A stretch of DNA of 64,000 nt, taken from NCBI GenBank assembly GCA_036489765.1, contig DASXFE010000122.1:34967-98966 (forward strand), given 5' to 3'. The notes beneath the pieces were generated by a model that was not told the origin of the DNA, made no database searches, and was given only the letters and a program-made list of their open reading frames with translations. The DNA comes from DATARH01 sp036489765 (GTDB taxonomy: Bacteria > Pseudomonadota > Alphaproteobacteria > ATCC43930 > CGMCC-115725). The translations under genes were made by a program, and so were the position numbers. Numbering within the stretch: position 1 is the stretch's first letter; each line of letters opens with the position of its first letter. Shown here piece after piece: positions 17,941 through 25,983 of the stretch.

Positions 17941-18762
17941 GACCCGGCCTGCTCCCGGCGGGGTTTGGGCGCGCCCCGGACGCCGTGTCGGTGCTGCCGC
18001 AGCATTGCGCAGGTCGGTGAGAAAAGCGCCAAACGCGCGATTGAACGCCGCCGGCTGGTCGAGGTTCGAGATCGCACCGGCATCGGGGATGACGACGCGG
18101 CGCGCTCCGGGGATCATTGCGGTCATAAAGGTCGCCGCCGAAAAGTAATCGTGATCCGCGGCACCGACGATGACGAGCGTCGGAACCCGGATCGTCGACA
18201 GAGATTCATGCACCAGAGCGTCGTTCTGCACCGCCATGCCGCGCGCCGCGTTGGCGAGCGCGATCGGCGAACGATGGGCGGCGATCATCGTCTCCCGGCC
18301 GCGGCCGAGCGCGGCGAAGCCCTTGGTTTCGAGCTGGTGTGCGTGCGACTTGACCCGATAGTTCCACGCCTCCCGCGCCTCGTGGTTGCGGTAGCCGGGG
18401 CCGGAATCGCACAGCACCAGCCCGGCGACCCGCTCGCGGTGAATGCGGTGGAAGGCGAGCGACATCAGCCCGCCGAGCCCGAGCCCGCCAAGGATCGCGC
18501 TCTCGATCCCGCACGCGTCGAGGAGCGCCGCCATGTCGCCGATGGTCAATGCCTGCGAATAGAGGGCCGGGTCGATCGGGTCGCCGGACCCGCCGTGACC
18601 GCGTATGTCCCAGATGACGATGCGGTGGCGGTCGGCGAACCGGGCCACCTGGCGGTCCCATAATCGCATTGTCGAGCCGAAACAGTGGGTCAGCAGCAAG
18701 GCCGGTCCGCGGCCATGGGCCTCGTAGCGGATCGTGACGCCGTCACGGTCGATCATCGGCAC
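17929..18762 (-). CDS. Alpha/beta-hydrolase fold protein lacking the catalytic Ser and His
   Basis: The 277-residue protein has a complete alpha/beta hydrolase scaffold: LLLTHCFGSTMRLWDRQV oxyanion region, WDIRGHGGSGDP, and TLVIVGAADHDYF with the acid Asp203. The nucleophile elbow reads LGGLGLGGLM where relatives have GHSMGG, so Ser is Gly95. The histidine position reads DAGAISNLDQ where relatives have DAGH, so His is Ala230. Each change needs at least two base changes, so simple sequencing error is unlikely. The last 20 residues (Pro/Arg/Gly-rich) look like read-through into the dead luciferase-like gene it overlaps. It may be a non-catalytic binding protein or an early pseudogene. Confidence 0.8.
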   Translation of the reverse strand: MPMIDRDGVTIRYEAHGRGPALLLTHCFGSTMRLWDRQVARFADRHRIVIWDIRGHGGSGDPIDPALYSQALTIGDMAALLDACGIESAILGGLGLGGLMSLAFHRIHRERVAGLVLCDSGPGYRNHEAREAWNYRVKSHAHQLETKGFAALGRGRETMIAAHRSPIALANAARGMAVQNDALVHESLSTIRVPTLVIVGAADHDYFSAATFMTAMIPGARRVVIPDAGAISNLDQPAAFNRAFGAFLTDLRNAAAAPTRRPGRAQTPPGAGRVSYG

Positions 18763-18860
18763 TCATTTTGCTCCCGGGGAGGCCTCAGCCCTGGCCGCGG
18801 GTTAACCCTGTCGGCTATAATCGCTCCTACTCCCTCTCCTCGCACATAGGAGCGAAATCA

Positions 18861-19646
18861 ATGCGCTGGCTACGATATGAGGCGAACGGGCGCGAATCCT
18901 ATGGCATCGTCGAAGGAAACATAGTTAACGAGGTAAAGGGCGATCCATTCGCCGGTTACGAGATGACTCGCACGCAACACAAGCTCGGCGACGTCAAGTT
19001 TCTCGTGCCGGTCGTGCCAAAGACCTTTTACGCCGCGGGGCTCAATTACGTCGAGCACATCACCGAGATGGCGGCGAAGCGCGGCGAGAAGCCGAACATC
19101 CCGCCCGCGGCCGATGTCGGCTACCGTGCCAACAACGCGCTGATCGCCCACGGCGAGAACATCGTGATCCCGCACGATGCCGGCGAACTCGTGCAGTACG
19201 AGGGCGAGCTCGTCGCGGTGATCGGCACCAAGGCGAAGCATCTCTCGGAGGACGAGGCGCTGTCCTGCGTGATGGGCTGGACCATCGGCAACGACATGAG
19301 CGAGCGCACTTGGCAGCGCAACGACCGCACGCTGTGGCGCGGCAAGAACTGCGACACGTTCAAGCCGATGGGACCGTGGATCGAGACCGATTTCGACCTC
19401 GAAGCGGCACGGACGATCGTTCGCGTCAACGGCGAGGAAACCGACAATTTCCAGACCAACCATATGCTCTACGGCGTGCGGACTTTTATCAGCCGTATGT
19501 CGCAATACTGCACGCTCTACCCGGGCGACGTGCTGTGGATGGGCACCGAAGGCTCGCCGCGCAACCTCAAGCACGGCGACGTCTGCGAGATCGAGATCAC
19601 CGGCATCGGGATCCTCAGGAACCCCTTGGTTCGCGAGAAGCGGTAG
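18861..19646 (+). CDS. Fumarylacetoacetate hydrolase family protein
   Basis: This FAH-superfamily enzyme has 261 residues, started at the ATG at 18861 behind AGGAGCG. The core motifs are AAGLNYVEHI, QYEGELVAVIGTKAKHL with the acidic metal ligands, CVMGWTIGNDMSERTWQRND, KNCDTFKPMGPWI and GDVLWMGTEGS. Family members hydrolyse or decarboxylate 2,4-diketo acids and 2-hydroxydienoates at the end of aromatic and sugar-acid pathways, using Mg2+ or Mn2+. The SDR gene follows on the same strand after a dispersed repeat, so the two may be co-transcribed. The exact substrate is not determinable. Confidence 0.9.
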   Translation: MRWLRYEANGRESYGIVEGNIVNEVKGDPFAGYEMTRTQHKLGDVKFLVPVVPKTFYAAGLNYVEHITEMAAKRGEKPNIPPAADVGYRANNALIAHGENIVIPHDAGELVQYEGELVAVIGTKAKHLSEDEALSCVMGWTIGNDMSERTWQRNDRTLWRGKNCDTFKPMGPWIETDFDLEAARTIVRVNGEETDNFQTNHMLYGVRTFISRMSQYCTLYPGDVLWMGTEGSPRNLKHGDVCEIEITGIGILRNPLVREKR

Positions 19647-19653
19647 CAGGCAA

Positions 19654-19729
19654 AGGAGCGCGGGCCCCTGAGCTTGTCGAAGGGCCGCCCGCAACTGTTG
19701 GTGGATGCGGGCGCGACGCCCGCGCTCCT
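19654..19729. repeat. Dispersed inverted repeat, copy A
   Basis: Perfect 12-base arms AGGAGCGCGGGC (19654-19665) and GCCCGCGCTCCT (19718-19729) close a 76-base element between the FAH and SDR genes. An inner GGATGCGGGCG..GACGCCCGC block matches, in reverse complement, the element at 24652-24711. CTGAGCTTGTCGAAGGG inside it is another common intergenic motif. It is transcribed between two genes and could form an RNA hairpin. Confidence 0.65.
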
Positions 19730-19742
19730 GGGGAAGATGCAC

Positions 19743-20513
19743 ATGAAAGAACTCTTCGACCTGACCGGAAAGGTCGCCGTCATCACTGGGTCGTCGCGCG
19801 GGATCGGCCGCGCGATGGCCGAGATCTTCGCCGAGGCCGGCGCCAAGGTGGTCATCTCGGGCCGTAATCTCGAGCCGTGCCAGGAGGTTGTCGACGCGAT
19901 CAAGGCAAAGGGCGGCGAGGCGACCGCGGTCGTCTGCCGCATCTCGGACAAGGCGCAATGCGAGAACCTGATCGCCAAGGCCAACGAGACCTATGGCCGC
20001 GTCGACATCATGGTCTGCAACGCCGCGATCAACCCGCAGCACGGCCCGATCGACACGCTGACCGACGAAGCCTTCGACCGGATGATGACCAACAACGTGC
20101 AGTCGAATTTCTGGTTCTCGAAACTGGTCAAGCCGGGGATGGCCGAGCGCAAGGATGGCTCGATCATCTTCATCATCTCGGTGGCGGCACTGCACGCGTC
20201 GCTCGAATTGCCGATGTACGGCATCACCAAGGCGGCCGATTACGCGCTCGCCCGCAACCTCGCCGCCGCCTGGGGCCCGGACGGCATCCGCGTCAACTGC
20301 ATCGCGCCGGGGCTCGTCGTGACCCAGTTTGCCCGCGTGCTTTACGAAGACCCCGAGCGCCGTGCCCGCCGGGAGGCCGCGACCCCGCTCCGCCGTCTCG
20401 GCCAGCCCGAAGACGTCGCCGGCCCCGCCCTCCTGCTCGCGTCGCCCGCCGGCAAGTTCATCACCGGCCAGATCCTCACCGTCGACGGCGGAACGACCAT
20501 TCAGTCGCGATAG
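19743..20513 (+). CDS. Short-chain dehydrogenase/reductase
   Basis: This classical SDR has 256 residues. The cofactor site is TGSSRGIGRAMAE, with VISGRN after strand 2, followed by NAAINPQ (the NAAG-type motif). The catalytic region is IISVAALHA and YGITKAADY, giving Ser, Tyr and Lys. The C-terminus is LASPAGKFITGQILTVDGG, as usual. The ATG at 19743 was chosen because it gives the standard short N-terminus KELFDLTGKVAVITG; an ATG two codons earlier is also possible. Arg in SGRN suggests NADP preference, which is an inference. The likely role is oxidation or reduction of a hydroxyl on the same route as the FAH enzyme upstream. Confidence 0.92.
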   Translation: MKELFDLTGKVAVITGSSRGIGRAMAEIFAEAGAKVVISGRNLEPCQEVVDAIKAKGGEATAVVCRISDKAQCENLIAKANETYGRVDIMVCNAAINPQHGPIDTLTDEAFDRMMTNNVQSNFWFSKLVKPGMAERKDGSIIFIISVAALHASLELPMYGITKAADYALARNLAAAWGPDGIRVNCIAPGLVVTQFARVLYEDPERRARREAATPLRRLGQPEDVAGPALLLASPAGKFITGQILTVDGGTTIQSR

Positions 20514-20525
20514 GAGTGAGACGCG

Positions 20526-21251
20526 TTAATGGTGGGCGGTGATCGACTCCAGCGTTTGCGTCGTCACCGTGGGCTCGGCGCCGACCTGATAGCCGGCTGC
20601 GAAGGGCAGGTTCTTGTCGTACTGGCTGAGAAAGTCGCTGACCGTCGCGAGGGCGGTTTTCGGCACGTAGACGATGTCGAAGGATTTGAGCATCGGGTCT
20701 TGGGCCTCGGCGCCGGCATAGCCGCCGAGCGCGACCTTGTAGGCCGATAATTTCCCGGCGGCGCTGCGCCGGATCAGCAGCACCTCGCTGGTTTCCGCGC
20801 CGGTCTTGGCGCCGCCGGCGCGTGCCACGGCGCGGGCGATGGTCAGCGGCACCTCGCTGCGAATGAGCCCCGGACGGGCCACCCAGCCGTCGACATAGAC
20901 CGCCTCCGGCGCGTAATTGCGCACTGTCACCGCCACTTCGGGGCTGCGGATCTTCGTCGCGTAGCGCATTTTGAGCCGCCCCGTCGCCTCGGGCACGGTA
21001 AGGCCGCCGAGCAGCACCGGGCCGAGCAGTTTCGGCGAGGCGTAGCCGTCGGCCCCGATCGTCACCTTGTCGTTGAGGTCGGGCGAATAGGGAAAGCGGA
21101 TTTCGACGACATCGTTCGGCGACAGCGTGTGTTCGCCGGTCAGCGGCACGCCGCCGGGCACGGCGCCCTCGGTCAAGGGCGGCGCGTGCGGCGCCGCCGA
21201 ACAGCCGGCAAGAGAGAGGGCGAAGATCGCGGCGAGGGTGAGGACTTTCAT
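20526..21251 (-). CDS. Polysaccharide export lipoprotein, Wza/OMA type
   Basis: The product has 241 residues with lipoprotein signal MKVLTLAAIFALSLAGCSA (Cys17). The Poly_export domain begins with LSPNDVVEIRFPYSPDLN and VTIGADGYASPKLLGPV. A SLBB-like segment follows (AVYVDGWVARPGLI, IARAVARAGGAKTG, VLLIRR). The protein lacks the long second SLBB and transmembrane helix of full Wza, so it is a short outer-membrane export component. No polysaccharide copolymerase or polymerase gene lies beside it. The GT2 and MBOAT genes elsewhere in the window could act on the same polymer, but this is only a guess. Confidence 0.85.
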   Translation of the reverse strand: MKVLTLAAIFALSLAGCSAAPHAPPLTEGAVPGGVPLTGEHTLSPNDVVEIRFPYSPDLNDKVTIGADGYASPKLLGPVLLGGLTVPEATGRLKMRYATKIRSPEVAVTVRNYAPEAVYVDGWVARPGLIRSEVPLTIARAVARAGGAKTGAETSEVLLIRRSAAGKLSAYKVALGGYAGAEAQDPMLKSFDIVYVPKTALATVSDFLSQYDKNLPFAAGYQVGAEPTVTTQTLESITAHH

Positions 21252-21361
21252 CGCCGATCAATCTGCCCGAACCGTCGCCGCGAGAAAAGCCGGGCCGGGT
21301 GTGATACCATGCCCAACCCCTGCGCCCTACCCTTGCGCCCCATCCCTGCGAGGAGGCCCCG

Positions 21362-21682
21362 ATGATCACCGCGATCGTGCAATACCGCCTGCCGCCCAGC
21401 ATCGACCTCGACGCCTGCGCCGCGCATTTCCGCAAGATCGCCGAGGGGTTCCGCACCGTGCCGGGGCTCGTCCGCAAGCAGTTCATCTATGCCGAGGACG
21501 GCTGGGCCGGCGGCGTCTATCTGTGGCATACCCGCGCCCAAGCCGAGGCATTCTACTCCGGGCCGTGGCTCGACGGCATCCGCGAGCGCTACGGCATGGA
21601 CCCGCAGATCAAGTTTTTCGAGACCGCCTGCATCACCGACAACTCGGTCGAGGCGGTGCTGCTGCCCGAAGCGGCGGAGTAG
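21362..21682 (+). CDS. YdhR-like ABM-fold monooxygenase homologue
   Basis: This small dimeric alpha+beta barrel protein has 106 residues. ITAIVQYRLPPSIDLDACAA, FRTVPGLVRKQFIYAEDG, GGVYLWHTRAQAEAFYSGPW and IKFFETACITDN match the layout of the YdhR/monooxygenase-like family, whose true reaction is mostly unproven. The ATG at 21362 follows GAGGAGGCCCCG, a strong Shine-Dalgarno. It is a single gene between divergent or convergent neighbours. Confidence 0.8.
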   Translation: MITAIVQYRLPPSIDLDACAAHFRKIAEGFRTVPGLVRKQFIYAEDGWAGGVYLWHTRAQAEAFYSGPWLDGIRERYGMDPQIKFFETACITDNSVEAVLLPEAAE

Positions 21683-21688
21683 CCCGAC

Positions 21689-21913
21689 TCAGCGGTCCTT
21701 GACCGACAGCACCGCCTTGTCGGCCTCGGAGACGCGGACGATCTTGTAGGCGCGCGCCCCTTCTTGCGGCGTATAGCCGAGGGTCAGGGTCCAGAATCCG
21801 AGATGATCGTCCCACAGGAACTCCTCGAGGCGGAAATCTGCCGCCGAGGTTTTGGGAATGAGAGCGGCAAGGTGCTGCCTGGCGACCGTGGCCGCCTGTC
21901 CGACATTCATCAA
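21689..21913 (-). CDS. Small conserved-looking protein of unknown function
   Basis: The product has 74 residues, soluble, with no signal peptide or membrane segment. EEFLWDDHLGFWTLTLGYTP and ARAYKIVRVSEADKAVLSVK suggest a small beta-sheet domain, and composition and codon use look coding. It is convergent with the YdhR-like gene, 6 bases from its stop. The start could be either of two adjacent ATG codons. The family is not recognised. Confidence 0.6.
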   Translation of the reverse strand: MMNVGQAATVARQHLAALIPKTSAADFRLEEFLWDDHLGFWTLTLGYTPQEGARAYKIVRVSEADKAVLSVKDR

Positions 21914-21960
21914 TCGCTCCGCTTCGAGACCGCTATATACGCGGATTCATAACACAGCGG

Positions 21961-22806
21961 TCACAACATCCCCAGCGGGGTGCGGCGGTTCGGCGGGGGA
22001 AAGGCCCGATCGAGCGCGGCGAGGTCGGCGTCGGTGAGTTTGAGGTCGAGGGCGCCGAGATTTTCGCGCAGATGGTCTGCCTGCCTCGCCTTCGGAATGA
22101 CGATCATGCCCTCCTGGCGGAGGAGCCAGGCGAGCGCCACCTGGGCCGGGGGTGCGCCGCGCTGCCGGGCGACTTCGACGAGGCCTTTGTGATTGAGCAT
22201 CCGGCCCTGCTCGATCGGCGAATATGCCATGATCGGGATGCCATGCTTGCGGCACCACGGGATGAGGTCGTATTCGGGGCCGCGCCGCGTCAGGTTGTAG
22301 AGGATCTGGTTGCTTGCCACGGTGTTCCCGCCCGCCAGCCCGACCCATTCCTTCATGTCGTCGAGGGCGAAATTGCTCACCCCGTGATGGCGGATCTTGC
22401 CGTCACGCTGGAGCTTGTCGAACGCGGCGAGGGTTTCCGCAAGTGGGTGCGAGCCGCGCCAATGCAACAGATAAAGATCGATCCGGTCGGTCTTGAGCCG
22501 CCGCAGGCTCTGCTCGCAGGCCGCGATCGTACCGTTGCGCGAGGCGTTGGACGGCAAGACCTTGCTGACGATGAAGAGCTGGTCGCGGTTCTTGCCGACG
22601 GCGCGGGCGGTGATCTCCTCGGCGACGCCGCTGCCGTACATCTCGGCGGTATCGATCAGCGGGACGCCGAGCTCGATCCCGAGCCGGAGCGAGGCTTCCT
22701 CCTCATCGGCATGCCGGCGATTCTCGCCCATATGCCAGGTGCCGTGGCCATAGGCGGGCATCCTGTCGCCCCCGGGCAAGGTCACAAACGGCATCGTGTC
22801 GTTCAT
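21961..22806 (-). CDS. Aldo/keto reductase
   Basis: This NADPH-dependent carbonyl reductase of the AKR superfamily has 281 residues from the ATG at 22804-22806. The tetrad is visible: Asp and Tyr in DTAEMYGSG, Lys in IVSKVLPSN and His in LLHWRGSHP. HHGVSNFALDDMKEW and VIPKARQADHLRENL (cofactor phosphate site) are standard. It is similar to the bacterial YeaE-type group. The gene sits directly after rsmD (1 base between), so it may ride on the rluB-rsmD transcript. A longer N-terminus from 22851 would overlap rsmD and is less likely. Confidence 0.93.
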   Translation of the reverse strand: MNDTMPFVTLPGGDRMPAYGHGTWHMGENRRHADEEEASLRLGIELGVPLIDTAEMYGSGVAEEITARAVGKNRDQLFIVSKVLPSNASRNGTIAACEQSLRRLKTDRIDLYLLHWRGSHPLAETLAAFDKLQRDGKIRHHGVSNFALDDMKEWVGLAGGNTVASNQILYNLTRRGPEYDLIPWCRKHGIPIMAYSPIEQGRMLNHKGLVEVARQRGAPPAQVALAWLLRQEGMIVIPKARQADHLRENLGALDLKLTDADLAALDRAFPPPNRRTPLGML

Positions 22807-22807
22807 C

Positions 22808-23374
22808 TCATCCTCCGATGCGGCGCAGAAACACGAGTTTTGCCGCGCCATAGACCCGCGTATCGACGAGTGCGAAGCCGTCGGGCGGGGCCAGTTCCTC
22901 TTCGGCCGAAATCTCGACCACGGCCAACGCGTTCGGCAGCAGCCAGCGCGCCGTCGCCAGCGCAGACAGCGCCGGGCCGGCGAGGCCGCTGCCGTAGGGT
23001 GGGTCGAGAAACGCCACCGCCCCCTGAAACGGCGCGAGCGGCGGTCGGGTTGCGTCTCCGCGGACGATCTCGGCCCGCTCGTCCTCGCCGAGCGCGTCGA
23101 TGTTGCGGCGAAGGGCGGTCAGCGCATCGCGACTGTTCTCGATAAACGCCGCCTCGCTGGCCCCCCGCGACAGGGCCTCGAGGCCGAGCGCGCCGGTGCC
23201 GGCGAAGGCGTCGATGACCGGCACACCAGCAAACGGCGAGCCGCGAACGGCGAAAGTGCCGTGCGTCAGGATATTGAAGAGCGCTTCGCGCGCCCGGTCG
23301 CTGGTCGGTCGCACACTGTCGCCCGGCGGCGCCACAAGGCGCCGGCCGCGGTTCCTACCGCCGACGATTCTCAT
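22808..23374 (-). CDS. rsmD: 16S rRNA (guanine966-N2)-methyltransferase
   Basis: The 188-residue product matches RsmD, which methylates G966 of 16S rRNA in the 30S subunit. MRIVGGRNRGRRL is the typical start, followed by VRPTSDRAREALFNIL, the SAM-binding VIDAFAGTGALGLEALSRGA and the catalytic FLDPPYGSG (DPPY). The ATG at 23372-23374 lies 20 bases inside the end of rluB, so the two overlap and are probably coupled. An ATG five codons earlier is possible but adds residues not typical of the family. Confidence 0.94.
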   Translation of the reverse strand: MRIVGGRNRGRRLVAPPGDSVRPTSDRAREALFNILTHGTFAVRGSPFAGVPVIDAFAGTGALGLEALSRGASEAAFIENSRDALTALRRNIDALGEDERAEIVRGDATRPPLAPFQGAVAFLDPPYGSGLAGPALSALATARWLLPNALAVVEISAEEELAPPDGFALVDTRVYGAAKLVFLRRIGG

Positions 23375-24128
23375 TGCCTTTGGCCGCATGGTCTTTGGGC
23401 GTGGCGGCAAATTCTTTCCCGAGCTGGTCGCGCAGGACTTTGCCGGTCACTTCCTCGACCGCGCCGCGGGCGAGGTGGCCGAGCTGGAATGGGCCGTAGG
23501 ACAGGCGGATGAGCCGGGTCACGGCGAGGCCGAGATGTTCGAGGACGCGGCGCACCTCGCGGTTCTTGCCCTCGCGCAGCGACAACCCTACCCACGCGTT
23601 CGAGCCCTGCTGCCGCTCGAAATCGGCGCGGATCGGGCCGTATTCGATGCCGTCGATGCGGATCCCCTTGGCGAGCGCCGAGAGCCGGGTCTGGTCGGGG
23701 GTGCCATGCACCCGCACCTTGTAGCGCCGCAGCCATCCCGTCGCCGGGAGTTCGAGGCGGCGGGCGAGGGCACCGTCGTTGGTCAAAAGCAGCAGACCCT
23801 CGGAATTGATGTCGAGCCGGCCGATCGATATGAGCCGCGGCAGGTCCGGGGGCAGGGCGGCGAAGACGGTCGCCCGGTTCTTTTCGTCGCGATGCGTGGT
23901 GACGAGGCCGACCGGCTTGTGATAGCGCCAGAGGCGGGCGCGGTCGGGCTCGGGAAGCGGCTTGCCGTCGACGCGAATATCGGCGGCGTCGTCGACGGTG
24001 AAGGCCGGTGTCTTCAGCACCTCGCCATTGACCGCGACGCGGCCTTCGACGATCCAGCGCTCGGCGTCGCGACGCGAGCACAGGCCGGCGCGGGCGAGCA
24101 CTTTTGCGATGCGCTGCGGACCGGCCAT
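23355..24128 (-). CDS. rluB: 23S rRNA/RluB-family pseudouridine synthase
   Basis: The protein has 257 residues with an N-terminal S4 domain (RIAKVLARAGLCSRRDAERW) and an RsuA-type catalytic domain. The catalytic Asp is in SIGRLDINSEGLLLLTND. EGKNREVRRVLEHLG and LIRLSYGP are family motifs. RluB makes pseudouridine 2605 in 23S rRNA; relatives RluE, RluF and RsuA are alternatives, but the length and neighbours favour RluB. The C-terminus is a short basic tail. The start ATG at 24126-24128 (AGPQRIAKVL) fits; one seven codons upstream is possible. It is divergent from tadA. Confidence 0.9.
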   Translation of the reverse strand: MAGPQRIAKVLARAGLCSRRDAERWIVEGRVAVNGEVLKTPAFTVDDAADIRVDGKPLPEPDRARLWRYHKPVGLVTTHRDEKNRATVFAALPPDLPRLISIGRLDINSEGLLLLTNDGALARRLELPATGWLRRYKVRVHGTPDQTRLSALAKGIRIDGIEYGPIRADFERQQGSNAWVGLSLREGKNREVRRVLEHLGLAVTRLIRLSYGPFQLGHLARGAVEEVTGKVLRDQLGKEFAATPKDHAAKGNENRRR

Positions 24129-24192
24129 GTTTTCGCTCGTCTGTGGCATGATTGAGGACATAGCGGTGCGCGGCGATGGCGGCAACTCTGCG

Positions 24193-24648
24193 ATGACAAA
24201 AGCCGAAAACCCGTTCATGACGCTGGCGCTCGACACCGCGGCCGAGGTGGGTGGGGCGGGGGAGGTGCCGGTCGGCGCCGTGGTCGTCGATACCGGCGGG
24301 CAGGTCATCGCCCGATCGGGCAATCGCGTCGAGCGAGACGGCGACCCGACCGCGCATGCCGAGATCGTCGTGCTGCGCGAGGCTGCGGCCGGGCTCGGGG
24401 TCAAAAGGCTAGCCGACTGCGATCTTTACGTCAGCCTGGAGCCATGTCCGATGTGCGCGGCGGCGATCTCCCTCGCCCGCATCCGGCGGGTCTATTTTGC
24501 GGCATTCGATCCGAAAGGCGGCGGCGTCGAGCACGGGCCACGGATCTTCGCGCAGCCGACCTGCCACCACCGGCCGGAAGTGTACGGCGGGATCGGGGAG
24601 AGACGGGCAGCAGAACTGCTGCGCGAATTTTTCCGCGATCGCCGGTAG
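24193..24648 (+). CDS. tadA: tRNA adenosine(34) deaminase
   Basis: TadA converts A34 to inosine in tRNA-Arg(ACG), an essential step. The 151-residue product has the zinc deaminase motifs TAHAEIVVLREAA (His ligand, Glu proton shuttle) and LEPCPMCAAAISLARI (two Cys ligands), plus the tail REFFRDRR. MTLALDTAAEVGGAGEVPVG is the usual N-terminus. The ATG at 24193 gives a short leader; an ATG eight codons later is possible. The divergent layout with rluB is common in alphaproteobacteria. Confidence 0.95.
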   Translation: MTKAENPFMTLALDTAAEVGGAGEVPVGAVVVDTGGQVIARSGNRVERDGDPTAHAEIVVLREAAAGLGVKRLADCDLYVSLEPCPMCAAAISLARIRRVYFAAFDPKGGGVEHGPRIFAQPTCHHRPEVYGGIGERRAAELLREFFRDRR

Positions 24649-24651
24649 CCG

Positions 24652-24711
24652 GGAGCGCAGGCGTCCCGCCCGCATCCAGCAAAAAATTGCCGGGCGGGAC
24701 GCCCGCGCTCC
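24652..24711. repeat. Dispersed inverted repeat, copy B (possible bidirectional terminator)
   Basis: Arms of 21 bases, 24652-24672 and 24691-24711, pair with one mismatch around an 18-base A-rich loop. They lie between the convergent tadA and cyclase genes. Half the element matches copy A at 19654-19729 in reverse orientation. The strong GC stem between convergent stops could act as a two-way terminator, though no T-run follows it. Confidence 0.7.
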
Positions 24712-24719
24712 TAAAGCAC

Positions 24720-25913
24720 CTACACCGGCGGCAGCTCGAACAGGCGCTGCATCTTGGCGAAGCCGCGCAATTCGAAATGGCCGATCTCCCACATCGTACG
24801 GTGGAGAGTGTCGGCAAAGGCCTCGGACATGATCAGCGAGCGGTCGAGCTCGCGGCACAGGCGCTCGATGCGGCTCGTCAGGTTGACGTCGGGGCCGATC
24901 ACGGTGAAGTCGAGCCGGTTGTCCGAGCCGATATTGCCGTAGGAAACCGCGCCGTAATGCAGCGCCACACCGGCGCGCAGCGGGGTCGACGGATGACGCA
25001 GGTTTCGGTCGTCGAGCGCGGCGAGGCCGTCGGTGGCGGCGGCAAGGGCCGAGCCGCAGGCCTCGGCGGCGGTGTTGCCGGCGCCGTGCTGGAATATCGC
25101 GAGGACGCCGTCGCCCATGATCTCGACGACCTCGCCGCCATGCTGCCGCACCGGCGGAATCACGCAGTCGAAATATTGGTTGAGCATGCGGACCACGGCG
25201 CGCGGGCTGAGGCGATCGGACATCAGCGTGAAGTCGCGAAGGTCCCACAGCATCAGCGCCGCCTGGATCCCATGCGTGTCGCCGCGCTGGACCTGGCCGT
25301 CGAGGATCAGCCGCCCGGCCTCGGCGCCGATATAGGTTGTCATCATGCCGCTGATAAAGCGGCGCAGCGCCTTCAGTTCGGCGACGGCGGCGTAGGGATC
25401 GAGGATGCCATGGAAGAAGCGCATTTCGTCGGCAGTAAAGCCGCCGGACCGCTTCGTGGCCCAAGAGAACGCATTGGTGATGCCGACCGCGTATTTGAGC
25501 GGCGCGATCGCGTAGTGGGTGAAACCCTGGTCGCGCAGCTCGCCGAGGATCGGGTAGGGGAGCTCGTCGTCATTCCCGTCGAGCCGCCACTCGACCCGCT
25601 GTCCTTCTTCCAGCACCGGGCGCAGCGGGTTTTGCAGGTAGGTCGCGGTCTTTTCGATGCCGTGGTCGAAAAACAGCTCGCTCATCGGCTTGTCCGACCA
25701 CCAGACGCGGGCGACGCCGCGATACTGCGGGTGAAAGGCAAGCTGGTGTAGAGACACGCGATCGATCGGGATGCCGGCAGCGCTGGCGCGCTCGCAGAAA
25801 TACTCGAGAACTTCCTTGTTGCCGGGCAGAAACCTTGCGTCGCGAATCAGCCAGTCGCTGAACCGGGCCAACAGGTCCTGAGTCGGGGCGAGTTCGTGCG
25901 GATCTCGCGGCAT
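24720..25913 (-). CDS. Class III adenylate/guanylate cyclase
   Basis: The product has 397 residues. Residues 1-180 are a cytoplasmic input domain (ERASAAGIPIDRVSLHQLAF, PKYRG-like, THYAIAPLKY) of a type often found with such cyclases. The C-terminal catalytic domain contains the metal aspartates in LWDLRDFTLMSDRL and EIMGDGVLAIF, and FTVIGPDVNLTSRIE with the substrate-side Asp and the transition-state Asn and Arg. All key residues are present, so it should be active; the Asp pattern favours ATP. It starts at the ATG at 25911-25913; a longer frame overlaps the intergenic region. No cAMP receptor gene is in the window. Confidence 0.9.
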   Translation of the reverse strand: MPRDPHELAPTQDLLARFSDWLIRDARFLPGNKEVLEYFCERASAAGIPIDRVSLHQLAFHPQYRGVARVWWSDKPMSELFFDHGIEKTATYLQNPLRPVLEEGQRVEWRLDGNDDELPYPILGELRDQGFTHYAIAPLKYAVGITNAFSWATKRSGGFTADEMRFFHGILDPYAAVAELKALRRFISGMMTTYIGAEAGRLILDGQVQRGDTHGIQAALMLWDLRDFTLMSDRLSPRAVVRMLNQYFDCVIPPVRQHGGEVVEIMGDGVLAIFQHGAGNTAAEACGSALAAATDGLAALDDRNLRHPSTPLRAGVALHYGAVSYGNIGSDNRLDFTVIGPDVNLTSRIERLCRELDRSLIMSEAFADTLHRTMWEIGHFELRGFAKMQRLFELPPV

Positions 25914-25983
25914 GTCGGCTCCCCTCCGCCGCAATCGGAGCTCCTCTGATGTGGGGGCCGAACGCTCTGCCACAACCCGACGC

